Virus record (IMG/VR): IMGVR_UViG_3300025652_000484
Span: 1 to 25,508 of that record
DNA length: 25,508 bases
From: a virus
Reading direction: 5' to 3' (one strand)
Both the position numbers and the translations under genes were made by a program. The notes under the pieces are model-generated. The model did no database searches, was not told the origin of the DNA, and saw only the letters and a program-made list of their open reading frames with translations. Positions 9,501-16,800 of the stretch are shown here, piece after piece (the stretch's first letter is position 1; every line of letters begins with the position of its first letter).

Positions 9501-10139
9501 AGAATTAGGATCAACAAGTGCAAAATCTTTTTGACTGGTAGATTTAGCATAATAATCAATTTGATTAGTATCTTTATTTATTTCAAATTTATACTCATAT
9601 CCATCACCTGGAGCATACACTTCACCAAAATCTACTACAGTTGTATATTTCTCTTTTTCTTTTTGAACTTTAGCCTGATGATCATTATACTTTTTTTCAA
9701 ATTCTTTAATAGCCTCTATATCTACGTATCCTGGATTTGATTCATTAAACTTGTATATATCAGTAAAATCTCCTGTTTTATTTAGATCTTCTATTAAAAA
9801 ACCTACTTGTTTTACGTTTTTTTCGTATGTTTCTTTAGCTTTATTTCTAGCTAGTAGATTTTTTATTACTGGAGATTGTGATGCTGATAGTCCATCTAAA
9901 GAAGGTGAACTCTCTGGTACTAATTCCGTATTTGATGTAGGGCTCGCACCTTGTGTCCCTACATCGCTTGTCTTTCCCTCTTCAGAAACTTCAACTTGTT
10001 CTATTACTTCAGATGGTTCTTGACCTTGTGCAGGTGTATGAGTTTTTTTCCACTCTTGTGCAGCAGCGTTTACTTGTGGCTCTGTCAAACCTAAGTTTTG
10101 AAGTTTAGTAATATACTGTAATAACGTAATGTGACTCAT
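534..10139 (-). CDS. Giant 3201-aa multidomain internal virion / polyvalent-type protein
   Basis: This is one uninterrupted frame, ATG at 10139, TAG at 536-534. Residues 1-100 are low-complexity and acidic; 100-760 are mostly helical, charged and coiled-coil-like. About 770-825 is a Gly/Ala-rich hydrophobic patch that could enter a membrane. H1193-E1194-x-x-H1197, with E1254/E1255 downstream, fits a zincin metallopeptidase. About 1395-1500 resembles a degenerate sigma-70 region 2. E2094-H2095-T-M-P is an isolated conserved-looking motif. About 2260-2475 carries the HAD motifs D2269-F-D2271-D-T2273, T2394, K2431 and D2450-D2451. About 2735-2900, around FLNTRSALLQTISAVNF, resembles large-polyvalent-protein-associated domains. 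The C-terminus has another hydrophobic stretch followed by an acidic run (near 2955-2978) and a Lys-rich end. The last position of the tail operon and the size suggest an ejected internal protein acting in the envelope or host cytoplasm. Processing into smaller parts is possible but not shown. No single-subunit RNA polymerase motif set was found. Confidence 0.85.
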   Translation of the reverse strand: MSHITLLQYITKLQNLGLTEPQVNAAAQEWKKTHTPAQGQEPSEVIEQVEVSEEGKTSDVGTQGASPTSNTELVPESSPSLDGLSASQSPVIKNLLARNKAKETYEKNVKQVGFLIEDLNKTGDFTDIYKFNESNPGYVDIEAIKEFEKKYNDHQAKVQKEKEKYTTVVDFGEVYAPGDGYEYKFEINKDTNQIDYYAKSTSQKDFALVDPNSSDDEKRILGLSVVNKLGHLGGELQQQLEAILKANRIKSERLKADVEAYNQALKDQKNTIQLATEENVSVDYNYFIKDVEGKVNKWIFDNTDVKLNLEEQTASYRNKLSPEKQKAIREAQQNKLRGLPYDEDLLSQLETQALNVVNFDEIKPSVEKAVNALYPEESRADIMRMYEIKNEIQKKINSLPFGMQALQNKSIIPGGGFVAPIPSSKDLEGVKKREKELEKILNSDLYKELLDLNSKYAPKGKKTPTKNTSDELSLGLYGPAGQVLTPQLTATPEAIAEFQNKLKTARENTPDIIVGAGSGEMQTEKIIFDRVFEQTVKKDPFIKAKLYELKIAARPLLEEKRKELAKKYNLEDQDDYNRATAELEKYSKFLIEDKLYSSDEFKERFAELSVVASSGQIDILKQQGRENDPFFKAMDELRKYGQAGKMVANVEFLAKGFKRVQENFNGIQLSLAVGDTASYKKKKQALEKGIESGKIGLEDRFVESSFWKNLWGTNKSMNVKELLDYYADEIEKNKQDVIIQLDDLDAIGDELMLYNEVDEDDLWLTRTTGHLMESAPYMIAALAGTGASMIPGVAPAVATTISTLGTGFMMLDFYGAQWYSTFLEGAEAEAKRKGINLEKIPEQERRDFLINALESGKYDAKAEAAAAGVLMGLTERFGLNKSFKATAKALGLGTDGVFSLIKGEWKQIGKKFIKSGLSFGESYLSEFATELSQTGIDQAQRSFSLGVNKMNFKEMWEAGTIGGNVALLMPGAAAVGTQTSVEIRNTARKLAVNFDFGSFSKSSEAVNNWFTMAKQELTKRFDNGKNPEYSRSDFEADMDALSTTYNTRLKMPSNATPEIRTQLLDLMATKNRLEAEVKRIDDKDLAANEIIDLNITKAKIQSLVKQEKNIKTLTSSKARQAATKVAEQLGYKYENFQTQEAINNRVEELIAEGAKPAAATDYGQAVDLVDGSTVVLINDRAAAQDNVFTTDQHEILHPFLKQTFKNNPDAAIAFGKSLMQEIISNPDITISPKFESQFNEYLSDENYSAANTWEEVIPLVSEALTNGDIKVKGNLNTALAKIKEFIQKLLGRAKQPLKIRFDKGSDVFAFLRDYNKTIAKGEGLTQAQLDVAEQGAEGALVTDAAAIAAAETGVAEVDAAQEILTEQEANRVEQQPLTAAAKKRLDQNIGSVDTTPEQAIRNKELMQKILEGDVSAANTLVEENSGLILSLLNFNPDITTQSGVTSEDVLQAVADMMTPGMVDLVYAKIPPNRKTSLAEEYSKEKGEVSTFLGRLAQRKKEIYTAAGLDPNKFNLVDIDSSTKQIVDEGSDPKPKPEKEVATTQVDPREFGPVTEGSKLKDVESIVKVTDKERLTFKKLASKYFDKVSQALFGMPGKKVRGNVSLKYADVKGQPSSSEASKLQNIFKNVEDVRSFIKAMPPYNVATGQTVIDRQGKKIDVSKDVRGRSIAINPTVLKKFYQPVTRAIEGISNKSGRSLGSTSQTQVYELKPEYRGRITKQTIESLQKSLGITKGQLSVPIKGTARTEFGSLLTGLSKMYVDNLINTVGRSKLTTDQAKADTGAGKSNALAKKRKAENVFQAAISGTDALGFNRFNYDYGKVISQLVKGEKVIVKDKDGKDVEVDAKPFDMKTPEGVKRFLDYAISSGITKRVPRELWISLAFRSENLLKDTTKKYGGKVKETLRLLKSLQEDPSDNVFGEIEGAVISPTTGIPRGYAGNLPFRSTIEARQWIADSIDTEYNRLKAEGLTNAEARKQADELFPKKGSSEFSNLFTKTDVFTNKNNLETQLDNPAFVKSQDAKINELKKFFKLLQDEVMRDANNNIDFQGVAFVGAMLSSSSAGTSHFLRNAAPMRFYQEGYRDSDIGGSSKVTIEHTMPATLVGKYLFMSAVEGDIDAKFKTIKDNYVQGPLLEVDDKKLKGKKANKESFDYREQMPDFWQETDSVWGRYFNLNVIRNGGGINPATIMFGKGKSALSRFNVMADGTVINNATKKGLPAVEKQNNSSLPNALASKRKLSTQQQISQQGTLDNALSMGRRTAPPIKKIRIFDFDDTLARSKSMVIVNMPFLDAKNEMVDVVARRMFKDEFKNLPSYKQTFKSLNADQQRQVLQSIPGKTIKINATEFAQQAADLEAIGATFDFTEFSKVVEGQKGPLFDVAKKIADARGTEDLFILTARPQEAAGPIREFMKALGIDIPLKNITGLADGTAQAKAMWVADKAAQGYNDFYFADDAIKNVKAVKEVLGQIDVKSKVQQAKASKRRTFDNIVNNMIEDSSGIESFKKFSSAKARTVGENKGRFDWLTMASSAEDFKGLLYSLLGKGKKGEAQYEFLKTNLMDTYNRAEDAITQAKIAAANDFMALKSQFPGLPKTLETETGVGKFNFQHALRVYMWTQQGMSIPGLSKRDATQLNKFIESNPDLKKFADGLMGIQKGQPYPKPDKNWLGGNLTIDIIGGINKVNRKEYQQEWLENVDIIFSPENLNKMEAAYGTRWRKALENTLTRMKAGTNRLGYNDQTSAVLDWVNNSVGAVMFLNTRSALLQTISAVNFINWGDNNIIAAGKAFANQKQFWGDFMTLMNSDYLTQRRNGLKINVSESEIADAVKDSKNKVKSAIAFLLSKGFVLTRYADSFAIASGGATFYRNRLNKYIKEGMSKELATEKAFQDFRQIAEESQQSSSPDKISMQQASAAGRVILNWANTPMQYVRIQKRALQDLIAGRGDAKVHVSRIAYYGVMQNLIFNALQQALFAIGFGDDDEDEAAKKKQDDKKIARVANGMIDSQLKGLGIAGAAMVAAKNTIMKIYEESGKNRPEYEKAAIEALSFSPAISSKYRKIVGGLKSFSWNMKEIKQKGFSLDNPAYLAGAQIITAITNIPIDRVIKKANNIRGIMSEQSQMWQKVSMALGWSSYDVGLPYYGGWDKPVEPTEAERKKQEIDVMKRDTNTAEQTQMLLDLGLDKKQIKALRYEDARVKKIIELQKKKKDE

Positions 10140-10150
10140 TTAATTATATT

Positions 10151-11248
10151 TTATAAATTGTTATCGTCAATAAATTTTTGTGCTTTAGCAGATCTTGCTT
10201 CTTCTAAATCAAATACTCCAGCATCTTCTTGAACAGTTGGTAATTGATTAGTTATAAACTGCTTTAAATAATTGTTCATAAAGTATTCTTTGTATTTGCT
10301 TTCAAACAATGTTTTTTTATCTTGTGATAATGGTAAATCTTTTTCGTAACTCCAACTATCTGAAGCCGCATTAGCATTTTGTACCATTTGATCATCTTCT
10401 TCAGGTGTAGATCCTTTAGCTATATAAACGTTCCATGCTGCAACTGCTTGTTGCTCAGAACTCAATAAGCCAGCTACTTCAGCGTTTATAAAAGGATCTA
10501 CTTTTCTTTGTATTTTATCTAAATCAAACTTCAAAGTATTTCTACCTTTACCGTTTCCAATGTCTATAATCATATAATCAAAACTACCATCAGCATTTTT
10601 AGAAATAAACTCTTCTGATATTTTAGCGTTAGGAGATAAAGTACCATTTTCTAAAACGTCTTCTAAGTTAAATATACCTACTTGAGCTAAAAGTTCTACC
10701 ATTTCTGCTTCAATACCTGGGGTAGGTGTAACTAAAAACGTATCTGCTTCTAAAATAGATTCTAATGCAGCACTATTTATAACTAATTCTTTTTCAAACA
10801 TAGGCCCATCAAATACTATAGTTTGTGTACCATCATCGTTTAAAAATAAATCTAACTTATAACCATCTGTTTTAGAAAAGCCAGGCTTAGATGTAAATAT
10901 AGAGTTTGCAACTAAATATCTATAATCATTATTTACATCATAATTAGGTGTGTCTGTAACAGCTAGTTCACCTAAAATGTTTTGAATAAAATTAATAGAA
11001 ACTTGAGGAGCTTCTTCTAGTTGCTTTAGTTTTTGATTTTCATAATAACAATTACCAGTTGTGCAATTATTATTTTTTATATCCATTTTTATTGCAGCAT
11101 ATTTTCTAGCTGTATCAGCATAGGCAACCTCTAATATTTTAAAATTATAATCAGAGCTTTGAGCTAAAAAATCATTATTGTATGCTATAGCATTACTTTG
11201 ATTTATTTGCTTAAGAAGTAAATTTGTAGTTATATTTTTATTTTCCAT
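10151..11248 (-). CDS. Unrecognised virion-type protein, about 365 aa
   Basis: I place the start at the ATG at 11248-11246 (MENKNITTNLLLKQINQSNA), one base after the TAA of the upstream gene (TAA-T-ATG), giving 365 residues. The same frame opens earlier at 11272 (373 residues), but that start would overlap the upstream gene by 23 bases. The protein is acidic and mixed alpha/beta, without signal peptide or clear membrane segment. A short cysteine pair (NNCTTGNCYY) lies near residues 50-60, and the C-terminal third is helical and charged. I do not recognise a family. Sitting between an ejection-type protein and the giant internal protein, with 11 bases to the giant gene, it is probably a virion component: an internal protein, or a chaperone or plug of the ejection apparatus. 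Confidence 0.8.
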   Translation of the reverse strand: MENKNITTNLLLKQINQSNAIAYNNDFLAQSSDYNFKILEVAYADTARKYAAIKMDIKNNNCTTGNCYYENQKLKQLEEAPQVSINFIQNILGELAVTDTPNYDVNNDYRYLVANSIFTSKPGFSKTDGYKLDLFLNDDGTQTIVFDGPMFEKELVINSAALESILEADTFLVTPTPGIEAEMVELLAQVGIFNLEDVLENGTLSPNAKISEEFISKNADGSFDYMIIDIGNGKGRNTLKFDLDKIQRKVDPFINAEVAGLLSSEQQAVAAWNVYIAKGSTPEEDDQMVQNANAASDSWSYEKDLPLSQDKKTLFESKYKEYFMNNYLKQFITNQLPTVQEDAGVFDLEEARSAKAQKFIDDNNL

Positions 11249-11249
11249 A

Positions 11250-11915
11250 TTAACTTGTTTTACCAAATGCACTCGGTGCTAATTGTGCTAAACTACCGAA
11301 CATGCCTGTTATAGCTTGTGTTTGATCAGCTCTAGCTTGAGCATTTGCCTGTGTTGCCGCGCCTAATAAAGCCGCCGTTCTATCTAACTCCTGCATCTGT
11401 CTCTGCTCTCTTGTACTAAACATAAATTGTTCACCAGCTACTTCAGCTTGCTGTAATCTCATTTGTTCTGCTCTTAATTGCTGCTGTCTTTGCTGCTCGC
11501 CTTGAGCTCTCATTTTTTCGTTTTGAGACTCTTGTTGTTCTATGCTAGCAGCTACACCTTTTTTGCTTCTTAATGCTGCTTGAGCAAGGGCTGTTGCTCC
11601 ACCTGCAGACGCTCCAGTGGCTCTAAGAGTATCTAGCGTGCTAGCTAAAGCAAGATCAGCTTCTTCTATTTTTATTTCAGCTGCTTTTGTAGCTACTCCT
11701 AAATTTGCAAAAGGATTAGTTATAAGATTAGAAGTATCTTCAACTGCGTCATAAGGATTTATAATTTCTTGACGCGTATTTTCTAACATTGATAATTTAG
11801 CTTGAAGTCTGCTTCTTTCTCTAGCTGCTTGTCTAGCCGCGCTTTTAGCTGCACTAGCGCCAAAGATTCCTCCAGCTAATGAAAATCCCATTCCTATTAT
11901 TGCGGGTAGTGCCAT
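11250..11915 (-). CDS. Probable internal virion (ejection) protein, Ala/Gln-rich
   Basis: This is 221 residues, starting MALPAIIGMGFSLAGGIFGA. Residues 3-24 are hydrophobic and Gly/Ala-rich, which could be an amphipathic or membrane-inserting helix. Next comes a long, nearly unbroken helical region rich in Ala, Arg and Gln (for example EQQRQQQLRAEQMRLQQAE around 135-155). This layout, a short hydrophobic start followed by an Ala/Gln-rich coiled coil, is characteristic of the smallest internal/ejection proteins of podoviruses, the role played by T7 gp14 or P22 gp7. Such proteins leave the capsid with the DNA and help build the trans-envelope channel. The assignment rests on composition and position, not on a specific motif. 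It lies 14 bases after the 629-aa tail gene and is one base from the start of the next gene, so the genes are co-transcribed. Confidence 0.65.
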   Translation of the reverse strand: MALPAIIGMGFSLAGGIFGASAAKSAARQAARERSRLQAKLSMLENTRQEIINPYDAVEDTSNLITNPFANLGVATKAAEIKIEEADLALASTLDTLRATGASAGGATALAQAALRSKKGVAASIEQQESQNEKMRAQGEQQRQQQLRAEQMRLQQAEVAGEQFMFSTREQRQMQELDRTAALLGAATQANAQARADQTQAITGMFGSLAQLAPSAFGKTS

Positions 11916-11929
11916 ATTATTTTTTTTTA

Positions 11930-13819
11930 TTAATATCCATTATTCATTATATATTCTGATTCTGCTACAAATAAACTCTTCTCTCCACCAAAATCTGTTG
12001 TAGTATCTGTGCTTAGTTTTACAGTAGCATAAAAGCCTTTTATACCACTTATTTGCTCTCCAAAATGAACTTCATCTGGCATAGCTTGAGTGTTATTAAA
12101 CAAATTAGCTACATACTTATTTTCTTTTCTATTAAAACCTGCGTAGTATTTTTGCTCTGCTGGATTAGTTGTTCCAAAAACAGCTAAATATTGCGATTGA
12201 GGAACTCCACTAGAAAAACTTAAAATTGCTCCTAATGCTATATTTAAGTTTTGATTTACAGTTAATAAACCTGATGTAGTTACATATGAAACTACTTGAG
12301 TTCCTGGAATTACACCTAGGCCACTAACGTCTGCGCCAGCTAATATTTGACCATTAATTGTAGATGTATTTAATAAAACCGTAGTATTGGTCGATGCTGC
12401 TAAGCCTGTTGCTTGAGTGTTTATTATAGCGTATTCTCCTTCATCGTAACTTCTAACTCTAAAAGTAGAATCGTTACTTGTTGTGAAAGTGTTTGAAGAA
12501 GTTCTGTTTGATCCAGTAGGATCTGAAACAAATGAACTTACTTCCCATCCGCTGCTTCCTTCATAAGCTATTGTTTTAAAAGTTTTAGATTTAACAGGGT
12601 TAGGATTAAAAACAAAAGTTATACTACTTCTATTGTTTTGTCCGTAAAAGTTATTTCTATTAACTAGTTCATCGTAATGCCTCCATAGCTGCGCAACGCC
12701 GCTAAATGTTAATGTTATATTGTTTGCAAGCGTAACAGCAGCACTTAAAACTAAAGCACCTGTTGTCGCGTTAAAGCTTACTACAGTTGTATTTGCAGGT
12801 ATTCCAGAACCTAAAGTTGTAACTATAGATCCTGCTTGGATAAAGTTTTGAACATTATCTATTACTAAATTAGTAGAACCTGTAACAGCTCCGTTTGTTT
12901 GAGCCTGTCCTCCTATTGTTTTTACTGTGTAAAAGTTATTTCTTAAACTAAAAGCTTGATCTGGAGAATAACTAAAAAAGCTAACCCATCCTTTTGCTTT
13001 TTCATCAAAGTTTAAAGTATTATAAAACAGATTGTTTTGTAAAGATAATAAATAGTCATCATTACGTATGTCATAAGCTCCTATAATTTTACCAATATTA
13101 AAAAAAGTATTTACACCACTTAGTTGGTCTCTGAAAAAATCTTTCATTCCATAAGAAGATATTTCTTCAATACCGTCTCTAGATAATCTTAGAATAGCAT
13201 TATTATTTTGATCTGCAAAATATTTTCTATATCCATATGTAGCAAAACTTTCTGGATTTTGAGATATACCAAATTTACCTGCATATGGTTGTATAACACC
13301 AATTACTAAATTACTAGCAGTAACAGTTCCTCCACCTTCAGCGGCGTATATCGCGTCTTTATCTATTAATGCTCTGCTTACTTTTAGTTCTTGAAATATA
13401 TTTAAATTAGTATCTTCTGCATATAGCTTTTGTATAGAGCCATTAGCTGGATCTGTAGATTTAGTAATATCTTCACCTACTGAAAAAACATTTGTTTGGT
13501 TTATACCAGTTCTAGAATTAAATATACCAGAGTATATAAGAGTATTAAATCTTCTAGTACCTTGAGGTTCTTCTTCTACTATATAGGCTTTTGCACCAAA
13601 ATCTACAGTTGTATTATTATAACCACCTCTAATTCTAGATTCTTCAATAGCCCAGCTGTAATCACCACCAACACCAGAGCCAAAAGTAGGATAACCACCA
13701 ATACCGTTTGTGCCTCCTGGTATACCAAAAGAGCCATTCCAAACTTGTTTATCACCTACATTTACTTTTTTAAGTATAAATGTGTTAAAATATTTAACTT
13801 CTATTACTGCGCCTGCCAT
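11930..13819 (-). CDS. Tail nozzle/muzzle-type structural protein with two inserted beta modules
   Basis: This is 629 residues, beta-rich, Asn/Ser/Thr/Gly-rich and without long helices. The part around residues 205-247 (YGYRKYFADQNNN, RLSRDGIEEISSYGMKDFF) and the stretch near 395-415 with AYEGSSGWEVSS look like repeated propeller- or sandwich-type strands found in tail proteins of marine and crAss-like podoviruses. Two copies of a module with the pattern V-x(5)-I-x-x-G-T-x-V-x-S, ending in I-x-L-T/S-F-S, lie at about 310-373 and 472-538. Three related copies sit in the neighbouring 1756-aa protein, suggesting that the two proteins share surface decoration or an assembly interface. It follows the nozzle-like gene after 35 AT-rich bases. 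It is most likely the distal part of the short tail; a receptor-binding role is possible but not shown. Confidence 0.65.
   Translation of the reverse strand: MAGAVIEVKYFNTFILKKVNVGDKQVWNGSFGIPGGTNGIGGYPTFGSGVGGDYSWAIEESRIRGGYNNTTVDFGAKAYIVEEEPQGTRRFNTLIYSGIFNSRTGINQTNVFSVGEDITKSTDPANGSIQKLYAEDTNLNIFQELKVSRALIDKDAIYAAEGGGTVTASNLVIGVIQPYAGKFGISQNPESFATYGYRKYFADQNNNAILRLSRDGIEEISSYGMKDFFRDQLSGVNTFFNIGKIIGAYDIRNDDYLLSLQNNLFYNTLNFDEKAKGWVSFFSYSPDQAFSLRNNFYTVKTIGGQAQTNGAVTGSTNLVIDNVQNFIQAGSIVTTLGSGIPANTTVVSFNATTGALVLSAAVTLANNITLTFSGVAQLWRHYDELVNRNNFYGQNNRSSITFVFNPNPVKSKTFKTIAYEGSSGWEVSSFVSDPTGSNRTSSNTFTTSNDSTFRVRSYDEGEYAIINTQATGLAASTNTTVLLNTSTINGQILAGADVSGLGVIPGTQVVSYVTTSGLLTVNQNLNIALGAILSFSSGVPQSQYLAVFGTTNPAEQKYYAGFNRKENKYVANLFNNTQAMPDEVHFGEQISGIKGFYATVKLSTDTTTDFGGEKSLFVAESEYIMNNGY
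12208..12405 (-). repeat. Beta module copy 2 in the 629-aa tail protein
   Basis: Approximate residues 472-538. It shows the recurring order of a Thr/Asn-rich lead, G-x-I-L-x-G, GLGVIPGTQVVSY, a short turn, LLTVNQNL, then ILSFSSG. The match to the other copies is at protein level and was judged by eye. Confidence 0.55.
12700..12890 (-). repeat. Beta module copy 1 in the 629-aa tail protein
   Basis: Approximate residues 310-373. It shows NLVIDNV, AGSIVTTLGSGIPANTTVVS, ALVLSAAVTL, then ITLTFSG. This is the clearest copy: GSGIPANTTVVSF is nearly the pattern seen in many phage tail-fibre repeat modules. Confidence 0.6.
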
Positions 13820-13854
13820 ATTTAATTATTACTTATTTTAAATATAAATTACTT

Positions 13855-16800
13855 TTATATTATTTCAAAATTTAAATTACTATAATCTTGTACTTCACAT
13901 TCTATTCCAGCATATGTTTGGGGTAGTTGGCCTTCGGTTTGAGTAGGGCAAACATGAGTAAAAGGGTTGTCAAAAGGTGGATAACCACTTCCTGTTATAG
14001 GTAAAGTGCATATAGGTCCCCAAGCAGAATATTCTAACATTTTTTTAAGTTTATTTAAATCTTGTGAAAAATACCAAGGGCTTCCATAAACTGGATTACC
14101 ACTAGGATTATTCCACCAAGATGCGCTCCCATAATTTTGATCTTCATAAAATACAGTTTGTCCTCTAAAAAAATAAACAGTATCTCCAACTTCCACGTCT
14201 ATAGGGGGTGTTCCTGCAGAAGAACCACCACCTGTTATTCTTCCTAGCATTGTGACTTTTCCAGTGGCTATGTCACTTTCTGCTACTTGTTGAAATCCAT
14301 TTGCAGGACCTCCAGGTGAGCCGGCGGGACTGTTACCTAGCCAAGTTGCGTAAGGGGTTGGTATTGAAGTTGTTCCTTTAGCTATAGACATGCTAGCATA
14401 TGGAAAATTACCAGAAGTAACATTAACAGTTAAAACAGTTCTACCTCCACCTGTTCCACCTATAGCAGATATAGTTTCAACATTAGTAACTTCACAAATG
14501 CTGTAAACCTGTATAGGCACTGTATTGGATCCGCTGCCAAAATTAACAATAGTAGGATCTGTATCTTTTATTATTTTATGATTTTGAGCATTAGGTTGAT
14601 TCCAAGGTAAAACTATAGGTGGATTTCCAAAAGATAAATCTGATGCAACCCCAGAGTACTCACATAAAGAAACACTGGATCTAGTCATAGTGTTATTAGA
14701 CTGGGTGTCATGAGGAAAACTATTATTAAAAAACCCAGCTGCATAAGCAAAATAACCTTGCTGAGCAGGCAGTAATGCAGGTATACCACCCGCGGTTGTA
14801 TTTATAATAGTGTATGGATGTCCGGCCATAGAAGCCCACACTCCATTTGCGACGAGCAATGGTATGTCCGGATACGCGGCTGCTTGATAAGGAAATCCCC
14901 AGCCATGAACAGACATGCTTTGGTTTTTTATTATATCACTAGGTAAATCTAAACTCATGTCTACTTCAAAAATTATATCTTGAAAATCACCAGCATCTTG
15001 AATTCTTATTGTAACGTAATAAACTAAAGCTTGTAAAAAAGGATTATCATGCTGATCATTAATAAGTTTAGCTGATATAGCAGGTATAGACCCTATAGAC
15101 GTTAAAAATAATTGAACTTTAAATATAGGTTCTCCTTGTAAAAAAGCATCTTCAGCAGAATTGTCATTACTACCTATTTTTGCTTTCAATATATTAGTTC
15201 CTGGAAATAACTGCTCATTACCTATTATAGTAATATCTCCTCCTGGTAAAAAATCAGGAGTAGGAACAGCTAAGGTTTGATTATTAGCCCCGTTTTCAAA
15301 TTCTATAATAGCAATTTCTTCTGAATCTCTATTAGCTTCAGCACTAATAATATTTGGAAATAAAGGTATAGAAGGAGGTGTTAATGGAGATCCTGGTATT
15401 GTTGTAGTAGAACCTTGAGTTATTTTTGTAAACAACGGCTTGACATTGCTTAAATTAGCTTGTTCAAATAAATCACTTACTTGGCCATCTACTTGTATTC
15501 TAAAATGAAATGTAAAGTTTCTAAGACGATTAGTGAAACTGTTTTCATCATTCATCATGAAGAAAATATTATCATAAAAATTATCTGCAATATCATTTGA
15601 GTCTGTTGTTCTAATTTGCCAAGGGCCAACGCCTGTTGTTCCAGAACTAGTATCAACTAATTCAAAATACAAAGGAAGCGGAAATGATGGATCTTGATTA
15701 AAATTAGCAACATTAGCACCTTGTCCGTTTAGCACTCCTAATAACTGTAAATAATCTCCGCTGCTTGGATCTAATGTTATCGCAAGCCCAAAATCATTTA
15801 CTAAAGAAAAAGGTTGTGCTAATATATTAGACTGCGCCGATAATCCTTCATCAAAAGTGTCTGCATTCCACCCTGAGATATTAGCTGCGGCAGGCGTGGA
15901 TTGATTATTTAAAACAGCAGAATTTAAATCAGATATTAAACCTGACGTAGATGTTTCCCAGTATATATCTAATAAACTTTCTACAGGCTCTGTTTCATAA
16001 ACAGCTAAATACTGTATACCAGGATGTTTTGGAGTTGGATTTGTGCTAGGATTAGCACATGGAGTAAAAGTTAAAACTTCGCCTAAAGCAACGCTAGCAT
16101 TAAAAAAATCATTACCTAATTTTAATTGTATTTGAGCAGGATTACTACCAGCTGCAGCAGTAAAATTAAAAACAAAAACACCTTCAGGTAAACCTGCTCC
16201 AGAAACTAAATCTCCTGAAGATCCAAAACTTATTGTTCCAACTATACCAGTTATAGGAATAGTATTTATATCATCAGTAGCGGCTTGGGTAGTTGCTGAA
16301 GCCGGAGCATAATTAGTAGTAGATATTTCACCTATTTGTTTTTCAGTACTTATTCTAGCTATTAAAGGATTTGATTCTATAGAATAAAACTGTGGAAAAT
16401 AATTAGGTTGAGGTGGGCTAGATGCATCATATTCAAAAAGATCTTTAGCTGTAGCTATAGAACTTACAGTGTCTGAACTTCTTTCAGGATAATACTGTTC
16501 ATTGCTAGCACCTGTATTTGTGCTTATAGCTATATTTGTGTTTTCTACTCTACCGAATAACTGAACAGAACTTCTAAATTGTTTTTGATCAGGACCTACT
16601 TCGCTTAAGTCTCTAGGAACTTTATTAATATTATCGTTTATTAAAACAGCATGAGATGTTTTTCCAAGTTCAATTATATTATCTTCGGGATAACCAGCCA
16701 TAATGCCTGGTAAATACACATTATAATAATCCTGCTCTGTTTGTTTAACAACAACTTTATAAGAATACCATCCTAAAGGATTATAAGAAGCACTATTAAT

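Noticed and set aside
534-10139. Giant protein as an N4-type or crAss-type virion RNA polymerase
   Set aside because: The size fits, but I found no T7-like polymerase motif set (catalytic Asp motifs with the K...YG helix) and no double-psi beta-barrel DxDxD-type motif. The DFDDT text belongs to a HAD motif set.
11249-11272. Upstream ATG (11272) as the start of the 365-aa gene
   Set aside because: It would overlap the end of the ejection-type gene by 23 bases, whereas the ATG at 11248 sits one base after that gene's stop, the usual coupled arrangement.
13820-13854. AT-rich inverted text between two tail genes as a terminator
   Set aside because: The pairing is only A/T, short and imperfect, as expected by chance in this base composition.
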